The notes beneath the pieces were generated by a model. The model had not been told where the DNA came from, searched no databases, and worked only from the letters and a program-made list of their open reading frames with translations. Below are positions 39,701 to 49,777 of a stretch of DNA of 64,000 nt, piece after piece. Origin of the DNA: Candidatus Arsenophonus triatominarum (GTDB taxonomy: Bacteria; Pseudomonadota; Gammaproteobacteria; Enterobacterales; Enterobacteriaceae); NCBI RefSeq assembly GCF_001640365.1, contig NZ_LWMI01000016.1, positions 1 through 64,000 of the forward strand, written 5' to 3'. The first letter of the stretch is position 1; every line of letters starts with the position of its first letter. The position numbers were made by a program, and so were the translations under genes.

Positions 39701-40736
39701 AGCGTGTTGCTTAATAGTGAAATAAGGGTATTTCGGTGATTGAAGTAAATTTTAGGCTGTTCTGAGATGGAAATTCCAAAGACCGGCACTAAGGAGTAAA
39801 AAGGTATCATCAATAAAGGGTCTACGATTCCGTAAAATTTGGGTCATACAACCGAGGCGCTTGATACCCGCGATGGCGTGTTCAACCGTAATACGGATGC
39901 CCGAGATTATTTGATTTTCTTGTTTTTGTTCAGGCGATAAAGGTCTTTTTCGAGTTCCTTTTTTTGGGATTTGTGTATTAGGATGCTGTTTATCTATACC
40001 TTGAAAACCGGTATCGGCCCAGATGGTTACCTCAGGGGGAATATGGCGAATTATATCGACTTTATCGAGTAAGCGTTTATCGTGACGGCGCCCATTTTTG
40101 ATCATGGGGATAAATCCAATTTTCCTCGTTTCGTCAGTCATAATAAGCCCTTTTCGAGTGGTCTGTCTTTTCTTTCCCGAATACATTTTTTTTCGCCGAC
40201 GCAGATTCTTAGGCTTTTGGACAGGTCGCTCTGTCCCATCAATAAAGACGTCTTTAACTCCAGGAAAGGCGCGAAAAAATTCCTCAGCAGAGCGAATTTG
40301 ACGAGCGGGCAAAACACATTCTCGCCCCAAGGTCATCTCTAAAACCGGCAATAATATTTTTACCCAGCGACATACCCGTGTTCTATCTAAACCAAAAAGA
40401 AGTCCTTGCAAATCATAGGTCGGATAACATTTTAAATACAATAAAATAAAAAGCAGTTTATCTAATGGGGTTGGGATAAATCCTTTCTGCCCTGCACCCA
40501 TCTGCCGCTCGTGATCTTTTCGATTCTTTTTCCGATAAATCAAATAACAAGCTGAAAATTCAGCGGCTAAATTTTTCAATTCTTCGACTGATAATCCAAT
40601 GATTGCTTTACATAAACGATTATCTCGTAACAACCGCTCTTTGTTGATCATTTCAAACCGTTATTTTCTAAGTTAAACCTCTTTTTATTGTCTATAGCGT
40701 GACAAAAAATGCAAGTCTCTATTCAGCAACTATTTT
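39701..40736 (-). mobile_element. IS5-type element, complete
   Basis: About 1036 bp with imperfect inverted ends (AGCGTGTTGCTTAATAG and its counterpart ATTCAGCAACTATTTT). TATA occurs on both sides (39697-39700, 40737-40740) and removal restores the IS256 frame GHYINKAIY. It carries one full-length transposase. Confidence 0.88.
39752..40651 (-). CDS. tnp: IS5-family transposase
   Basis: 299 residues in one frame, the only intact single-frame transposase in the window. N-terminal helical part with LYLKCYPTYDLQGLLFGLDR, then a DDE_Tnp_4-type catalytic domain: D in VFIDGTERPVQKPK, D in TIWADTGFQG, E in ITVEHAIAGIKRLGC. YSGKKRQTTRKG follows the first Asp as in this group. A 5'-truncated copy is at 5352-6056. 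Confidence 0.9.
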   Translation of the reverse strand: MINKERLLRDNRLCKAIIGLSVEELKNLAAEFSACYLIYRKKNRKDHERQMGAGQKGFIPTPLDKLLFILLYLKCYPTYDLQGLLFGLDRTRVCRWVKILLPVLEMTLGRECVLPARQIRSAEEFFRAFPGVKDVFIDGTERPVQKPKNLRRRKKMYSGKKRQTTRKGLIMTDETRKIGFIPMIKNGRRHDKRLLDKVDIIRHIPPEVTIWADTGFQGIDKQHPNTQIPKKGTRKRPLSPEQKQENQIISGIRITVEHAIAGIKRLGCMTQILRNRRPFIDDTFLLLSAGLWNFHLRTA

Positions 40737-40959
40737 TATATCAATAAGGCAATCTACACAGTACTTGGACTAACCACCGATGGGCATAAGGAATGGTTAG
40801 GACTCTATATGTCTGAAACAGAAGGAGCACATCATTGGCTGAGCGTTCTGACTTACATAACCGTGGTATACAAGATATTTTAATCGCTTGTGTTGACGGA
40901 TTAAAAGGGTTTCCAGAAGCGATAGCCAGTATTTTCCCGCAAACAGAAGTTCAGCTATG

Positions 40960-41245
40960 TGTAGTGGCATATTAAATTTGGCCACCTAAGTTGAGGTGAT
41001 ATGCTTACCTCATAATTTTTATAGGTGCCGAAATGAGTAAAATAATTACTGCTGAATTTAAATGTGAAACCGCCAAATTAGTCCTTGACCAAAATTACAC
41101 CTACCAGGAAGCCGCGAAAGGCATGAACGTCAGTCTTTCAGCGATTAGCCGGTGGGTAAGAGCCCTTCGTTTAGAACGTCAAGGGAAAACATCGCCTGGT
41201 CTGCCATTAACACCTTGTAGTGGCCAATTTTAGTTGACCACTACA
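40960..41245 (+). mobile_element. IS3-type element, internal deletion derivative
   Basis: Left end TGTAGTGGCATATTAAATTTGG, right end CCAATTTTAGTTGACCACTACA. Between them is the start of orfA (41033, MSKIITAEFKCETAKLVLDQ, with an IS3-type HTH YQEAAKGMNVSLSAISRWVR), joined after about 60 codons directly to the right end. It is 286 bp and could move only with help from a full element, which is not in this window. The right flank is IS91. Confidence 0.75.
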
Positions 41246-41629
41246 TTATCCTTTAGCCCAGCAAGATAAAAAACCCGCTAAAAAAGTTACCTGGCGAAAC
41301 ATGTATCAACACGTCTTTAAAGTCGATCCACTTGCTTGTCTCTTATGTGGGAAAAAATTACTTTTCGCAGGAATGAATTTTGGATTGAATCGTAAAGAAC
41401 TTATGGCACGTCACCATGATCTGGCTTGTTTGCGGTGGCGATAAAAACTTACGACAGGGTAGATCTATCCTTTTGTTCAAAATTGATTAATAATTAATCG
41501 TTTTTTAACCATCTATTCCGTTCCTTATCTCAACCTTCAACATAATTTTGGCAAAATTTAGAAGAAAATAAAAAGGATTTCATCATGGCGCAGGTTAATG
41601 AGTAACCATTTCGGGTATTAATTTCTTAT
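41246..41629 (+). mobile_element. IS91-type element, 3' fragment
   Basis: Nearly identical to 35270-35655, from LAQQDKKPAKKVTWRNMYQH through CLLCGKKLLFAGMNFGLNRK to the shared end ATTTCTTATACAT. The 5' part is absent. Confidence 0.8.
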
Positions 41630-41766
41630 ACATGAACAACATAAACGCCGTATATCTGAAAAAATAACTCTTTATCAACAAAATTGGCATGTAATCAAAA
41701 ATGCTATTGCTGAGCAGATCAGGGGGGTTATTAGTATACCTAAATTAGGTTTGTGCGAAACTCGTG
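41630..41766 (+). mobile_element. IS4/IS701-like element, right-end fragment D
   Basis: Encodes the transposase C terminus (HKRRISEKITLYQQNWHV) and ends in GTGCGAAACTCGTG at 41766, adjoining an Fe-ADH 5' fragment. Confidence 0.78.
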
Positions 41767-41880
41767 GATCAGTCACAATGAGCACTTGCTGATAACCATA
41801 ATCCTTCATTAAATTTACCACATCGACTATACACCCCCTGCCAATTTTTTGATAGTAGGAATGCAAAAAGTTGATGGCGG
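41767..41880 (-). pseudogene. iron alcohol dehydrogenase, N-terminal fragment
   Basis: On the minus strand, IGRGCIVDVVNLMKDYGYQQVLIVTD matches the N-terminal Rossmann-like start of YiaY-type Fe-ADHs. Upstream, CIPTI continues it only with a frame change in an A run (about 41850). It points away from the C-terminal piece at 37788-38339, 3.4 kb off. If both come from one gene, an inversion between IS ends has split it. Confidence 0.6.
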
Positions 41881-42085
41881 CATAGTAATTATCCTTAAGC
41901 TAAATAAAACAAATAAACTTATCGTCATATCTAATGACAACCAAGCTATTTTTTCACAGTTAGCAATAAAAATCGCTTTATCAATCAGTTGGTCAATTTA
42001 CAATTTTATAGTTTATTTATACTTTTAAACTTAAAAGGATTATTTTATTAAACATTTTGATATCAGTAAGACATTAAATATAGTA

Positions 42086-42278
42086 CACGAGTTTCTCACA
42101 GGCATATAAAATTCCAGAAATGGCTTAAAAGCAATAGTTAATTTGCAAGTTACTAAAACGTATAAATTTATTTAAATTACAATAAGTTGCTTTTAATTTA
42201 TAAGATTTTGTCTATTTATATATTATGCTGAATTAAACTTAAAAATAGAGCATTTTTTTATTGGTGCGAAATTCGTTG
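42086..42278 (-). mobile_element. 192-bp MITE, copy d, diverged
   Basis: Reverse orientation; the ends carry substitutions (GTTTCTCAC at the left, GCGAAATTCGTTG at the right). It is the oldest-looking copy. No clear target duplication. Confidence 0.88.
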
Positions 42279-42439
42279 AGTATTCAGCTGTTGCAGTTCA
42301 AATAATAAACGGCTAAGAATGAAGAACGGTGTGATAATTGAGGCATTTATTATGTCTAAGTTAAATATGTCACTCAGATTAAAAATAAATAATAAAATGC
42401 CTGAAAATTTTGGCGAACAATCAAGAGAAGATAAACGAA

Positions 42440-42586
42440 TTAATGTTGTTTCTTTGAGTGAGGGAACTGTGCCTTCGACAATATGTTAAAAAGCTCACCA
42501 ATGCCATAAATTAATAACATAATGCCGCCCATCACAATAGGCACCATACACAGTGCGAAAAGCATACTTTTTAAAATTTCTAGCAT
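42440..42586 (-). CDS. acrZ: AcrZ, small AcrB-binding membrane protein
   Basis: 48 residues, start ATG 42586. The sequence [20 protein letters not shown] then [13 protein letters not shown] aligns along its length with E. coli AcrZ (49 residues). It keeps the proline that kinks the helix and the IYGxGExFNI core. AcrZ lies in a groove of AcrB and adjusts its drug specificity. It lies next to modE, as in E. coli, and is intact although modE is not. The partner acrB is 15 kb away in this window and intact. Confidence 0.85.
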   Translation of the reverse strand: MLEILKSMLFALCMVPIVMGGIMLLIYGIGELFNILSKAQFPHSKKQH

Positions 42587-42897
42587 TGAGAGCCTCAGCA
42601 AAATAATGATCTATTCAATTACGTAAAATATGAACATAACTAAATAGTAACCTTATAAGTTAGATTATTCTATTTATTTTCTATTTTGAAGACCAGCACT
42701 AGATATTTTCATTTTTTTACACCAATAATACGGTTAGTGACAGATATTACTATATTTTAACAATATTAATTCTCTATCAGCAGATATTTCTTAGAAACAA
42801 TCAACAAGCCTTCATTCTATTCTCACTATTTGATATAATAAAGAGCAATAACACAATAAATTAATTAACCGTGTTTAGACTAATAAGGCTGTTTTTA

Positions 42898-43655
42898 TGG
42901 ATATTTTCTTAACTTTAAAACTTCATTATCGGCTATTTGCTGGTGCACGGCGGATCAACTTACTCCAATATATAAAATCTTCTGGTTCGATCAAGCAAGC
43001 AACACAATTGGCGGGCATGAGTTAGGAATGCAATGAACCAAATAGCCGATAAAGCGCTACTTGCCAGTGCAACTGGCGGTAAAGGTGGCGGTGGTACTAC
43101 TTTTACACCCTATGGCGAACAGTTATTGCAACTCTATGGACTATTAAAACAGATCCAGCAAAAAGCCTATCACGTGTTAAATGATGAAAATTTACCGCTC
43201 GATAGCTTACTGGCGGCAATTTCACGTTTTTCACTGCAAACCAGCGCGCGTAATCAATTTTTTGGTACATTAATTGAATATGATAACCACTCAATTCATC
43301 AAAATTCAGTTAACTAATAGTAACACCATTATCAATGCATCATTAACCAAACAAAGTAGCAAACGATTACACTTAACTGCTGGCAAAGAAGTTTTAATTT
43401 TGATCAAAGCGCCGGCAATAAAATTGCTGCCACAACAAACAACAACCCCAGAGCAGCCGATAATATAATAATTGGCACGGTAGCATATTGAAAAAGATGA
43501 TAAAGATAGTGAGCTGAAGGTGAAACTAGAGGATGGATTATTTACTTTGCTCAATCATGTCAAATCAAGAAATAGCAGAGCAGAAGATGAAAATTGGCAG
43601 TAAAGTGACAGCGATTTTTGCCGCTAGCCAGATTATCATCGCAACACTACAATAA
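42898..43655 (+). pseudogene. modE: molybdate-responsive regulator ModE, decayed
   Basis: Pieces of the E. coli ModE sequence in order: LTLKLHYRLFAGARRINLLQ (HTH domain, from ATG 42898), stop near 43023, then SATGGKGGGGTTFTPYGEQL, LLAAISRFSLQTSARNQFF, then TNSNTIINASLTKQSSKRL and GKEVLILIKAPAI (first MOP domain) in another frame, ending VTAIFAASQIIIATLQ. At least three breaks. The HTH segment around the recognition helix is deleted, so molybdate-dependent regulation is lost. No modABC is in view. Confidence 0.88.
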
Positions 43656-43782
43656 TTACCTATCATAGCATCAGATTAATTTGATAAAATTTATTTTAAG
43701 ATATAAAAAGCTTAATTAAACTTTTCATATGATAAAGTATAAAAAAATTAACATGGGTGTCATATATATAACAGAAGATTAA

Positions 43783-44217
43783 CTACTTTTGATAGGAATC
43801 AACTAACTTCTGTATTTTCTTTTTAGTGCTAACAAAATTATTATATTTTACCTTTGCGCATAGTAAATCAAGTTTGGTATTAAGTGCCATCGCTAACAGA
43901 TTTTTTGAATCACTATCCATAATATTTTTATTAATATTCCAATATTTAATATCATCCATAATCATGACGTAATCTTTAATATATTTTTGATATTTAACCG
44001 GTTCTGTTTTTTCAAGTAGATTTAAGTAATCAATACATTGATTATTTGTTGAGGAAATAATAATACCATTAAATAATATTCCAGATTTGTCGACTGGAGA
44101 TTCAACTGCAGCTGTCTGACTATCAATATTGCTATTTTTTTTAGCGAGACCCGCACATCCTGTCAACATCATAATAGCGAATAATACACTAAACAGATTT
44201 TTTTTACTGTACGTCAT
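43783..44217 (-). CDS. putative lipoprotein, paralogue 1
   Basis: 144 residues; signal peptide with lipobox LTGC (Cys 21). The mature part GILFNGIIISSTNNQCIDYL, KYQKYIKDYVMIM, WNINKNIMDSDSK and LNTKLDLLCAKVKY aligns with the lipoprotein at 45901-46380. Two cysteines in the mature part are shared. Short, helical, no family recognised. The pair flanks an invasin remnant, and both are on the same strand as it. Confidence 0.65.
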   Translation of the reverse strand: MTYSKKNLFSVLFAIMMLTGCAGLAKKNSNIDSQTAAVESPVDKSGILFNGIIISSTNNQCIDYLNLLEKTEPVKYQKYIKDYVMIMDDIKYWNINKNIMDSDSKNLLAMALNTKLDLLCAKVKYNNFVSTKKKIQKLVDSYQK

Positions 44218-44410
44218 GTCATTGAATCCTAAAAATATTATTTTCTTTAATCTACAAGAAATTACGAATGGTAAATTAACTGATAAAAGAAGTAAACAAC
44301 TTTTTTATCTAACGATTAATAAAGCGATCTACCTCTCATATTAATCACCATAGCTTTAAAATATAGGTTGCCATCCCTGGCAAGTTAACTACGTCCTATA
44401 ACTATTAATT

Positions 44411-44924
44411 TGTATTAGTCTTAACTTAATCTGACAATTCTGATTTAAAAAAGAGCGTTACCGGTTTTAATTAACATCATTAGATAATTAAATAAAAGGT
44501 AATTCTATGTATCAAACAAATAATCCTATCCAAACATAAAGTCGGGTTACTTAGCCTTGCTGAAGAGCTTCATAACGTATCAAAAGCCTGTAAGATTATG
44601 GGTGTATCCCGAGATACTTTCTATCACTATCAAGAACTTGTTAACGATGGTGGGATCGATGCCTTAATTAATCAAAATCGACGGGTACCTAACGTAAAAA
44701 ATAGAGTAGATGAACAGATTAAAAGCGCTGTAGTTGAGTATGCGATTGAATACCCTGCACACGGTCAACACCGCAGTAGTAATGAACTAAGAAAAAAAAG
44801 AATTTTTATTTCGGGAAGTGGTGTTCGTTCTATTTACAGTAGCTTATACTTGATCTGACAGTTACCGGTTATTTATACAGTATTTGTCAGATTAAATTTG
44901 ATTTAAATCTTTTTCTCTCCAAAG
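44411..44924 (+). mobile_element. IS481-type remnant, two ends joined
   Basis: From the left end TGTATTAGTC to the transposase segment SGSGVRSI (44411-44835), followed by the opposite end of the element in the form TTGATCTGACAGTTACCGG (44836-44924), then a MITE. The middle of the element is gone and the start codon region is shifted (MYQTNNPIQT). Confidence 0.78.
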
Positions 44925-45116
44925 CACGAGTTTCGCACCAAGAAAAAAACGCTCTATTTTTAAGTTTAATTCAGCATAATATATAAATAGACAAAATCTT
45001 ATAAATTAAAAGCAACTTATCGTAATTTAAACAAATTTATACGTTTTAGTAACTTGCAAATTAACCATTGCTTTTAAGCCATTTCTGGAATTTTATATGC
45101 CTGTACGAAACTCGTG
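44925..45116 (+). mobile_element. 192-bp MITE, copy e
   Basis: Left flank is IS481, right flank is the invasin remnant. No target duplication, so the flanks were brought together by recombination. Confidence 0.9.
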
Positions 45117-45869
45117 ATTAATGCCATACATCCAATCGCCCCAATATTGGCGATAACCTAAACCTAAATTTAAAGTATTTTTGTCTTTATTGGTTCTTAA
45201 TCCCAATTGGGTAAAAAGCAGACTATTTATGCTATCAATAGCAGGTAATAAAAAATCACCCGAAAATTTTCTATCAGTACCGATAGAAATACGGGCAGTA
45301 CCGTACTGATTTAACTAATCATTAAGTCGTTGGTTAACCAAACCTTCGCCAATATTTTTTGCATAACCGATTGAAGCATCAACTGCATTTCTATTTGCTA
45401 AAATATTACCAACCTGGCTGGCAATTGAAGCTAAAGTTTGATCTGTGTTGTCTTCAGGTGGGGTGGTGTTTCCGTTCCACCTAAATTAGGTAAAATAGTA
45501 TTAATCGTATTGGCACTATTGCCTTTAGTTTCAAGACTTGGTGGCATTTCTAACGGATAATGCCCTGAACTTAAACGTTCAGAAGGAAATAGAGAAGTTT
45601 CCCCCTGAGATGACGATGCAGTATTATCTTTAGTAACGATATTATTACTCTCGTTTGCATCATTCTCATTCATTAAGGATTAAATACCAAGAGATAGTAT
45701 CTGCCATCCCTGGATTTTCAACTGCACTAGCGATTGATATTGAAGAAAAAAAGAAGGGAGAAAATAGTTGTATTAAAAGCAGGCACCACGCGATTATTTT
45801 CCTTCCCCTGGATGAAAATGGTGTCATAATTAATTTACTCTCACATGTACACAAAGAAACCACCTTCAA
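45117..45869 (-). pseudogene. intimin/invasin-like adhesin, 5' remnant
   Basis: The start (45869) has a long basic signal region GRKIIAWCLLLIQLFSPFFF and SISIASA, then a frame change at ILNENDANESN (about 45670). A Ser/Thr-rich linker follows, then a second frame change. The start of the inverse autotransporter barrel follows: LASIASQVGNILANRNAVD, YAKNIGEGLVNQRLNDW, GTARISIGTDRKFSGDFLLP, LGLRTNKDKNTLNLGLGYRQ. A TAG replaces a codon at NDW. The gene is cut by a MITE after about 250 codons; the passenger domains are lost. It would have been an outer membrane adhesin. Confidence 0.82.
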
Positions 45870-45900
45870 TTAATTAAAGGTGGTAAGATATGAATAATAT

Positions 45901-46380
45901 TTAAATCCTTGATAATGCTTTAACTCTTTCTTTTACGCTTTGAAAACCAGAGAATTGAACTTTCGAACATAAAGTATCTAATTTAGTGCTCAAAGTCATA
46001 AATAATAATTCTTTTGAATCTTTATCCATAATATTTTTATTAACATTTAAAAACGTATAATCTCTGCTGATTTTATTATAATCTTTAGAATATTGTTGAT
46101 ATTTACCACCATTCGCTTCTTTTAAAAAATTAAAGCGATCAACACATTCATTATTTGACGAGGCAATAGTAATACCATCAAATAACATTCCTTTTTTTTC
46201 TATATAATTTCTCGCAGGAATACTACTCTGGTTATTGACAATAGCGGTACTATTATTAGTTTGACTCGCTGTTTTATCATTGACTTTTTTATTCATCTTT
46301 TTTGACACAGGTACAGAACAAGCATTTAATAAAAACATAGCACCAAATACTAAAGCGCACTTTTGGAAATTAACATTCAT
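45901..46380 (-). CDS. putative lipoprotein, paralogue 2
   Basis: 159 residues from ATG 46380 (AAAGG 7 bases upstream). Lipobox LNAC (Cys 21). It shares GMLFDGITIASSNNECVDRF, KYQQYSKDYNKI, LNVNKNIMDKDSKELLFMTL and LDTLCSKVQF with the lipoprotein at 43783-44217. The linker after the lipid anchor is longer and Asn/Ser-rich. It ends 31 bases before the invasin start and may have been transcribed with it. Confidence 0.65.
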   Translation of the reverse strand: MNVNFQKCALVFGAMFLLNACSVPVSKKMNKKVNDKTASQTNNSTAIVNNQSSIPARNYIEKKGMLFDGITIASSNNECVDRFNFLKEANGGKYQQYSKDYNKISRDYTFLNVNKNIMDKDSKELLFMTLSTKLDTLCSKVQFSGFQSVKERVKALSRI

Positions 46381-47800
46381 AACAAAGCCTTTATTCAATT
46401 ACGTAGCTAATTAACAAGCTCCATTAAGGAGCCATTTCGAGTGATCCAAACTAATAATTCAGTACTACACAACATCATAAAAATGATAGAAAAAAGTAGT
46501 ACTAGTTTTTTAATAAAAAAAGATAATCGCTTCGACATATAAAAGTGAATCCTTAAAATTTTATTAATAATAAAGTTAAGTACAAATGCTCACTTTTAAT
46601 AAAGTAAAATATCGAATAACTATTAGCCATAGATAAACTATATTTATAAATAATATGACAGTGGTTAAATTATATTCAAATGCAAATTATTTAAAATTTT
46701 TCCAACAACAGGTATCCTCATCATATAGATGATTAGATTAAAGTATGAACTAAAACAAAAAAAGAATAAATTCTATAAGTTAAGCTTGTAGTGAGTGAAA
46801 TGATATATATAAATATTAAAACAGCAAATCGTTTTAATCGATCATAAATCAAATATTAATAGACTTATGCTATCAATCGTCAACTTATGATCGTTTCCCC
46901 CAATGAGTTAAATTAATAAAAATCAATAAGATATAAAAAATAAAAACATTTAGATACATATTTAATTATAGTTTAACTATACAGAGATTATAAAATTACA
47001 TATTATTTGCTTTAAAATTTAGTATAGAAAATTAAATGATATTGCAAAATAAATTATTATAAATGAAAACAACTTAATAACAAATTGACTTTGAATATTC
47101 TCAATAACGACCAGATATTGAATATGATGGTTTACACTTTACATTAATAATTGTTAAACGAATATTTGATTTAATTGATTTGGAAACATACTTAATATAT
47201 GGAAATATAACATACCGATTGGTATTTTTTATTATACTAACCTACTTTTATTCTATTTTGTGCCTGAAACTAACGGAGAAGTTTCTCTTATAAAAGGAAA
47301 ATTGGAGCCAAATGGCTCCATTTTTTTATCTATTGTTACAAATATAAATATACCTACATAATTTAAAAATAGTTATATATTATCCCTAAAATCTATTATT
47401 AATAAATTTTTACATCTATATTTATATATAAACCGCCAAATTAAATATTTAATTTATTTTCGTTCATCTTTTTTATTAATTAATTATACAAATAATTAAC
47501 ATAAATTTTACTTATTTTAACAAAAAGTTTATTTTAGCGAAAAATAACAATCATTATAGCTTAATGTTTTGTCATCATAGATAAAAAACAATTTCTTTAA
47601 TAACCAACCTTAATATCAAGACTATTCTATGTATTCACCCTATTTAATTAGCATTAATTCTTTAACCACAAAATTATCCAGCTAACTACTAGTTTAATAT
47701 CAAAATACTTAAATAATATTTATTTATATAATAGCAAAATAGGCTATTTTGCGGTATTAAGCAGCTAATTTAATGGCAGACAGGTTAAATAAGTATAGAT
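46381..47800. other. long gene-free AT-rich region
   Basis: About 1.4 kb with very high AT content and no supported gene on either strand. Besides the terminator at 47303-47327, nothing structured stands out. It is probably the remains of decayed genes or the regulatory region of the lost adhesin cluster. Confidence 0.5.
47303..47327 (+). terminator. orphan intrinsic terminator
   Basis: TGGAGCCA-AA-TGGCTCCA followed by seven T. It is a strong rightward terminator with no gene before it for more than 900 bases. It may end a small RNA or mark a lost gene. Confidence 0.8.
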
Positions 47801-47991
47801 CACGAGTTTCGCACCAATAAAAAACGCTCTATTTTTAAGTTTAATTCAGCATAATATATAAATAGACAAAATCTTATAAATTAAAAGCAACTTATTGTAA
47901 TTTAAATAAATTTATACGTTTTAGTAACTTGCAAATTAACCATTGCTTTTAAGCCATTTCTGGAATTTTATATGCCTGTGCGAAACTCGTG
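47801..47991 (+). mobile_element. 192-bp MITE, copy f
   Basis: Left flank AGTATAGAT, right flank ACTATTAGTCG of the IS4/IS701-like transposase. One base shorter than the other copies. No target duplication. Confidence 0.9.
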
Positions 47992-48868
47992 ACTATTAGT
48001 CGATGGCTAAAAAGCAGGTGTTTTCGACCTAAAGACCTGTGGAGATTAGTTGAAATATCTATAGACAAAAAAGCCCTTGCGTACTAATAGCTGACAATAC
48101 ACGAATTGCCAAAACACGTAGTAAAAAATAGAGATGGTTCATTATCAATATTCAGGTAATGAACATGATGTTATTGCTGGCATAGGTTTAGTTAACTTAC
48201 TTTGGCATAATCTAATAACTGTTGAATCAATTCCTATTGATTATCGTATTTATGATAAAGATTCCGATGGAAAAACAAAAAATACGCATTTTTCCGAAAT
48301 GCTAGCACTTGCTAAAAAAAGAGGGATCAAGCCTGAAGCGGTAGTGATGGATGCTTGGTATTCTAGCCTGGATAATCTGAAATCAATTCGATCTCATGAT
48401 TGGGTTTGGGTAACTACGCTGAAAAAAAATCGGATTGTTAACCGTAATATACAATTGAACAAGTTAGACATCTCAGAAGAAGGAACCTTAATACACTTAC
48501 GAGGCTACGGTTGGGTGACAGTTTTCAAATTTATAGCCAAAAACGGCCGTATTGATTACTTAGTAACAAACAAAGACAATCCCACCCGTCAATACGTCAA
48601 ATCTATCATGGATGCCCGTTGGTCTGTTGAAGTTTATCATCGAGAAGTTAACCAAAATTGTGGTATTGAACGCTGTCAGGCTCGCACGAGCCGAGCGCAA
48701 AGATATCATATTTTTCTCGCAATTTCTGCGTGGTTTGAACAACATAAACGCCGTATATCTGAAAAAATAACTCTTTATCAACAAAATTGGCATGTAATCA
48801 AAAATGCTATTGCTGAGCAGATCAGGGTGTTATTAGTATACCCAAATTAGGTTTGTGCGAAACTCGTG
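47992..48868 (+). mobile_element. IS4/IS701-like element, fragment E, longest
   Basis: From TISRWLKSRCFRPKDLW to the right end GTGCGAAACTCGTG at 48868; only the left about 170 bases are missing, replaced by the MITE. The open frame 48134-48850 (MVHYQYSGNEHDVIAGIG) holds a DDE domain with D in DAWYSSLDNLKSIRS and E in WSVEVYHREVNQNCGIE. Single-base losses near 48070 and 48128 separate it from its N-terminal part (ADNTRIAKTRS). No complete copy is seen in the window. Confidence 0.8.
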
Positions 48869-48981
48869 TAGATCTTACCCGGCAATTTAAAAACTACCAT
48901 CAATTGTATTGGTATTCAGTTGCACGGATAATATAATAATTCAGATCGATTTTAATGAATGTACTAATAGGAGTTTAAACT

Positions 48982-49734
48982 ATGGTAGTAACTAAGCTGG
49001 TTCTAGTAAGACACGGCGAAAGCGAATGGAATAAAGAAAACCGATTCACTGGTTGGACTGATGTTGAACTTTCGGATAAGGGCCGCGAAGAAGCAATAGA
49101 TGCAGGCCAGCTATTAAAAAAAGAAGATTTTGTTTTTGATTATGCTTATACATCCGTTTTAAAACGCGCTATTCACACCTTGTGGAATATTTTAGACCAA
49201 ATAGATCAACAGTGGCTAGCCGTCGAAAAAAATTGGCGGCTCAATGAACGTCATTATGGTGCTCTGCAAGGTTTAGATAAAGCAGAAACTGCAGCAAAAT
49301 ATGGTGACGATCAAGTTAAACTATGGCGTCGTGGTTTTGAAATTACACCACCAAAATTAACCAAAGATGACCCTCGTTACCCCGGTAATGATCCTCGTTA
49401 TGCAAATTTGAAACCTTCAGAGCTCCCTGTCACTGAAAGTCTCGCTACCACAATTGAACGTGTTGTCCCCTATTGGGAAGAGGTGATTAAACCAAGAGTT
49501 TCTAAAGGTGAAAAAGTCATTATTGCTGCTCACGGTAATTCATTACGAGCATTAGTCAAACATCTAGACAAGATGAGTGAAGACGAGATCCTTGAACTTA
49601 ATATTCCAACCGCCGTTCCATTGGTCTATGAATTTGATGAAAATATGCAACCTATTAAGCATTACTATCTTGGTGATCAAGCTGAAATAGCCGCTAAAGC
49701 AGCCGCGGTTGCTAATCAAGGCAAAGCAAAATAA
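48982..49734 (+). CDS. gpmA: 2,3-bisphosphoglycerate-dependent phosphoglycerate mutase
   Basis: 250 residues, full length. It interconverts 3- and 2-phosphoglycerate in glycolysis. RHGESEWN carries the phosphohistidine (His11), with RRGFEITPP and [10 protein letters not shown] (second catalytic His, near 184) as in E. coli. One oddity: [19 protein letters not shown] keeps the family pattern. It has GGAG 11 bases before ATG 48982 and its own terminator. The neighbour aroG on the opposite strand follows the E. coli order. Confidence 0.95.
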   Translation: MVVTKLVLVRHGESEWNKENRFTGWTDVELSDKGREEAIDAGQLLKKEDFVFDYAYTSVLKRAIHTLWNILDQIDQQWLAVEKNWRLNERHYGALQGLDKAETAAKYGDDQVKLWRRGFEITPPKLTKDDPRYPGNDPRYANLKPSELPVTESLATTIERVVPYWEEVIKPRVSKGEKVIIAAHGNSLRALVKHLDKMSEDEILELNIPTAVPLVYEFDENMQPIKHYYLGDQAEIAAKAAAVANQGKAK

Positions 49735-49756
49735 TCAAATTAAACTTTATAAGTAT

Positions 49757-49777
49757 AAGGCCACTTTTGTGGCCTTA
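49757..49777. terminator. shared terminator between gpmA and aroG
   Basis: AAGGCCAC-TTTT-GTGGCCTTA, an 8-9-bp stem between two convergent genes, 22 bases after the gpmA stop. It probably served both. Confidence 0.75.

Larger units (their letters stand above)
39121..40959 (+). mobile_element. IS256-type element, copy 2, interrupted by IS5 and cut by IS3
   Basis: Left end GTAGTGTTCAAAAATC at 39121. Transposase from 39175 to WLDAIHYKIKHDGHY, then IS5 (39701-40736), then continuing YINKAIYTVLGLTTDGH to EVQLCV at 40959, where IS3 sequence starts. The last third is lost. It is inserted in fragment C of the IS4/IS701-like element. Confidence 0.85.

Noticed and set aside
42351..42489. 45-codon plus-strand frame (MSKLNMSLRLKINNK) overlapping the end of acrZ
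   Set aside because: Antisense to the acrZ 3' end and without a clear ribosome site; acrZ on the other strand has a strong homologue.
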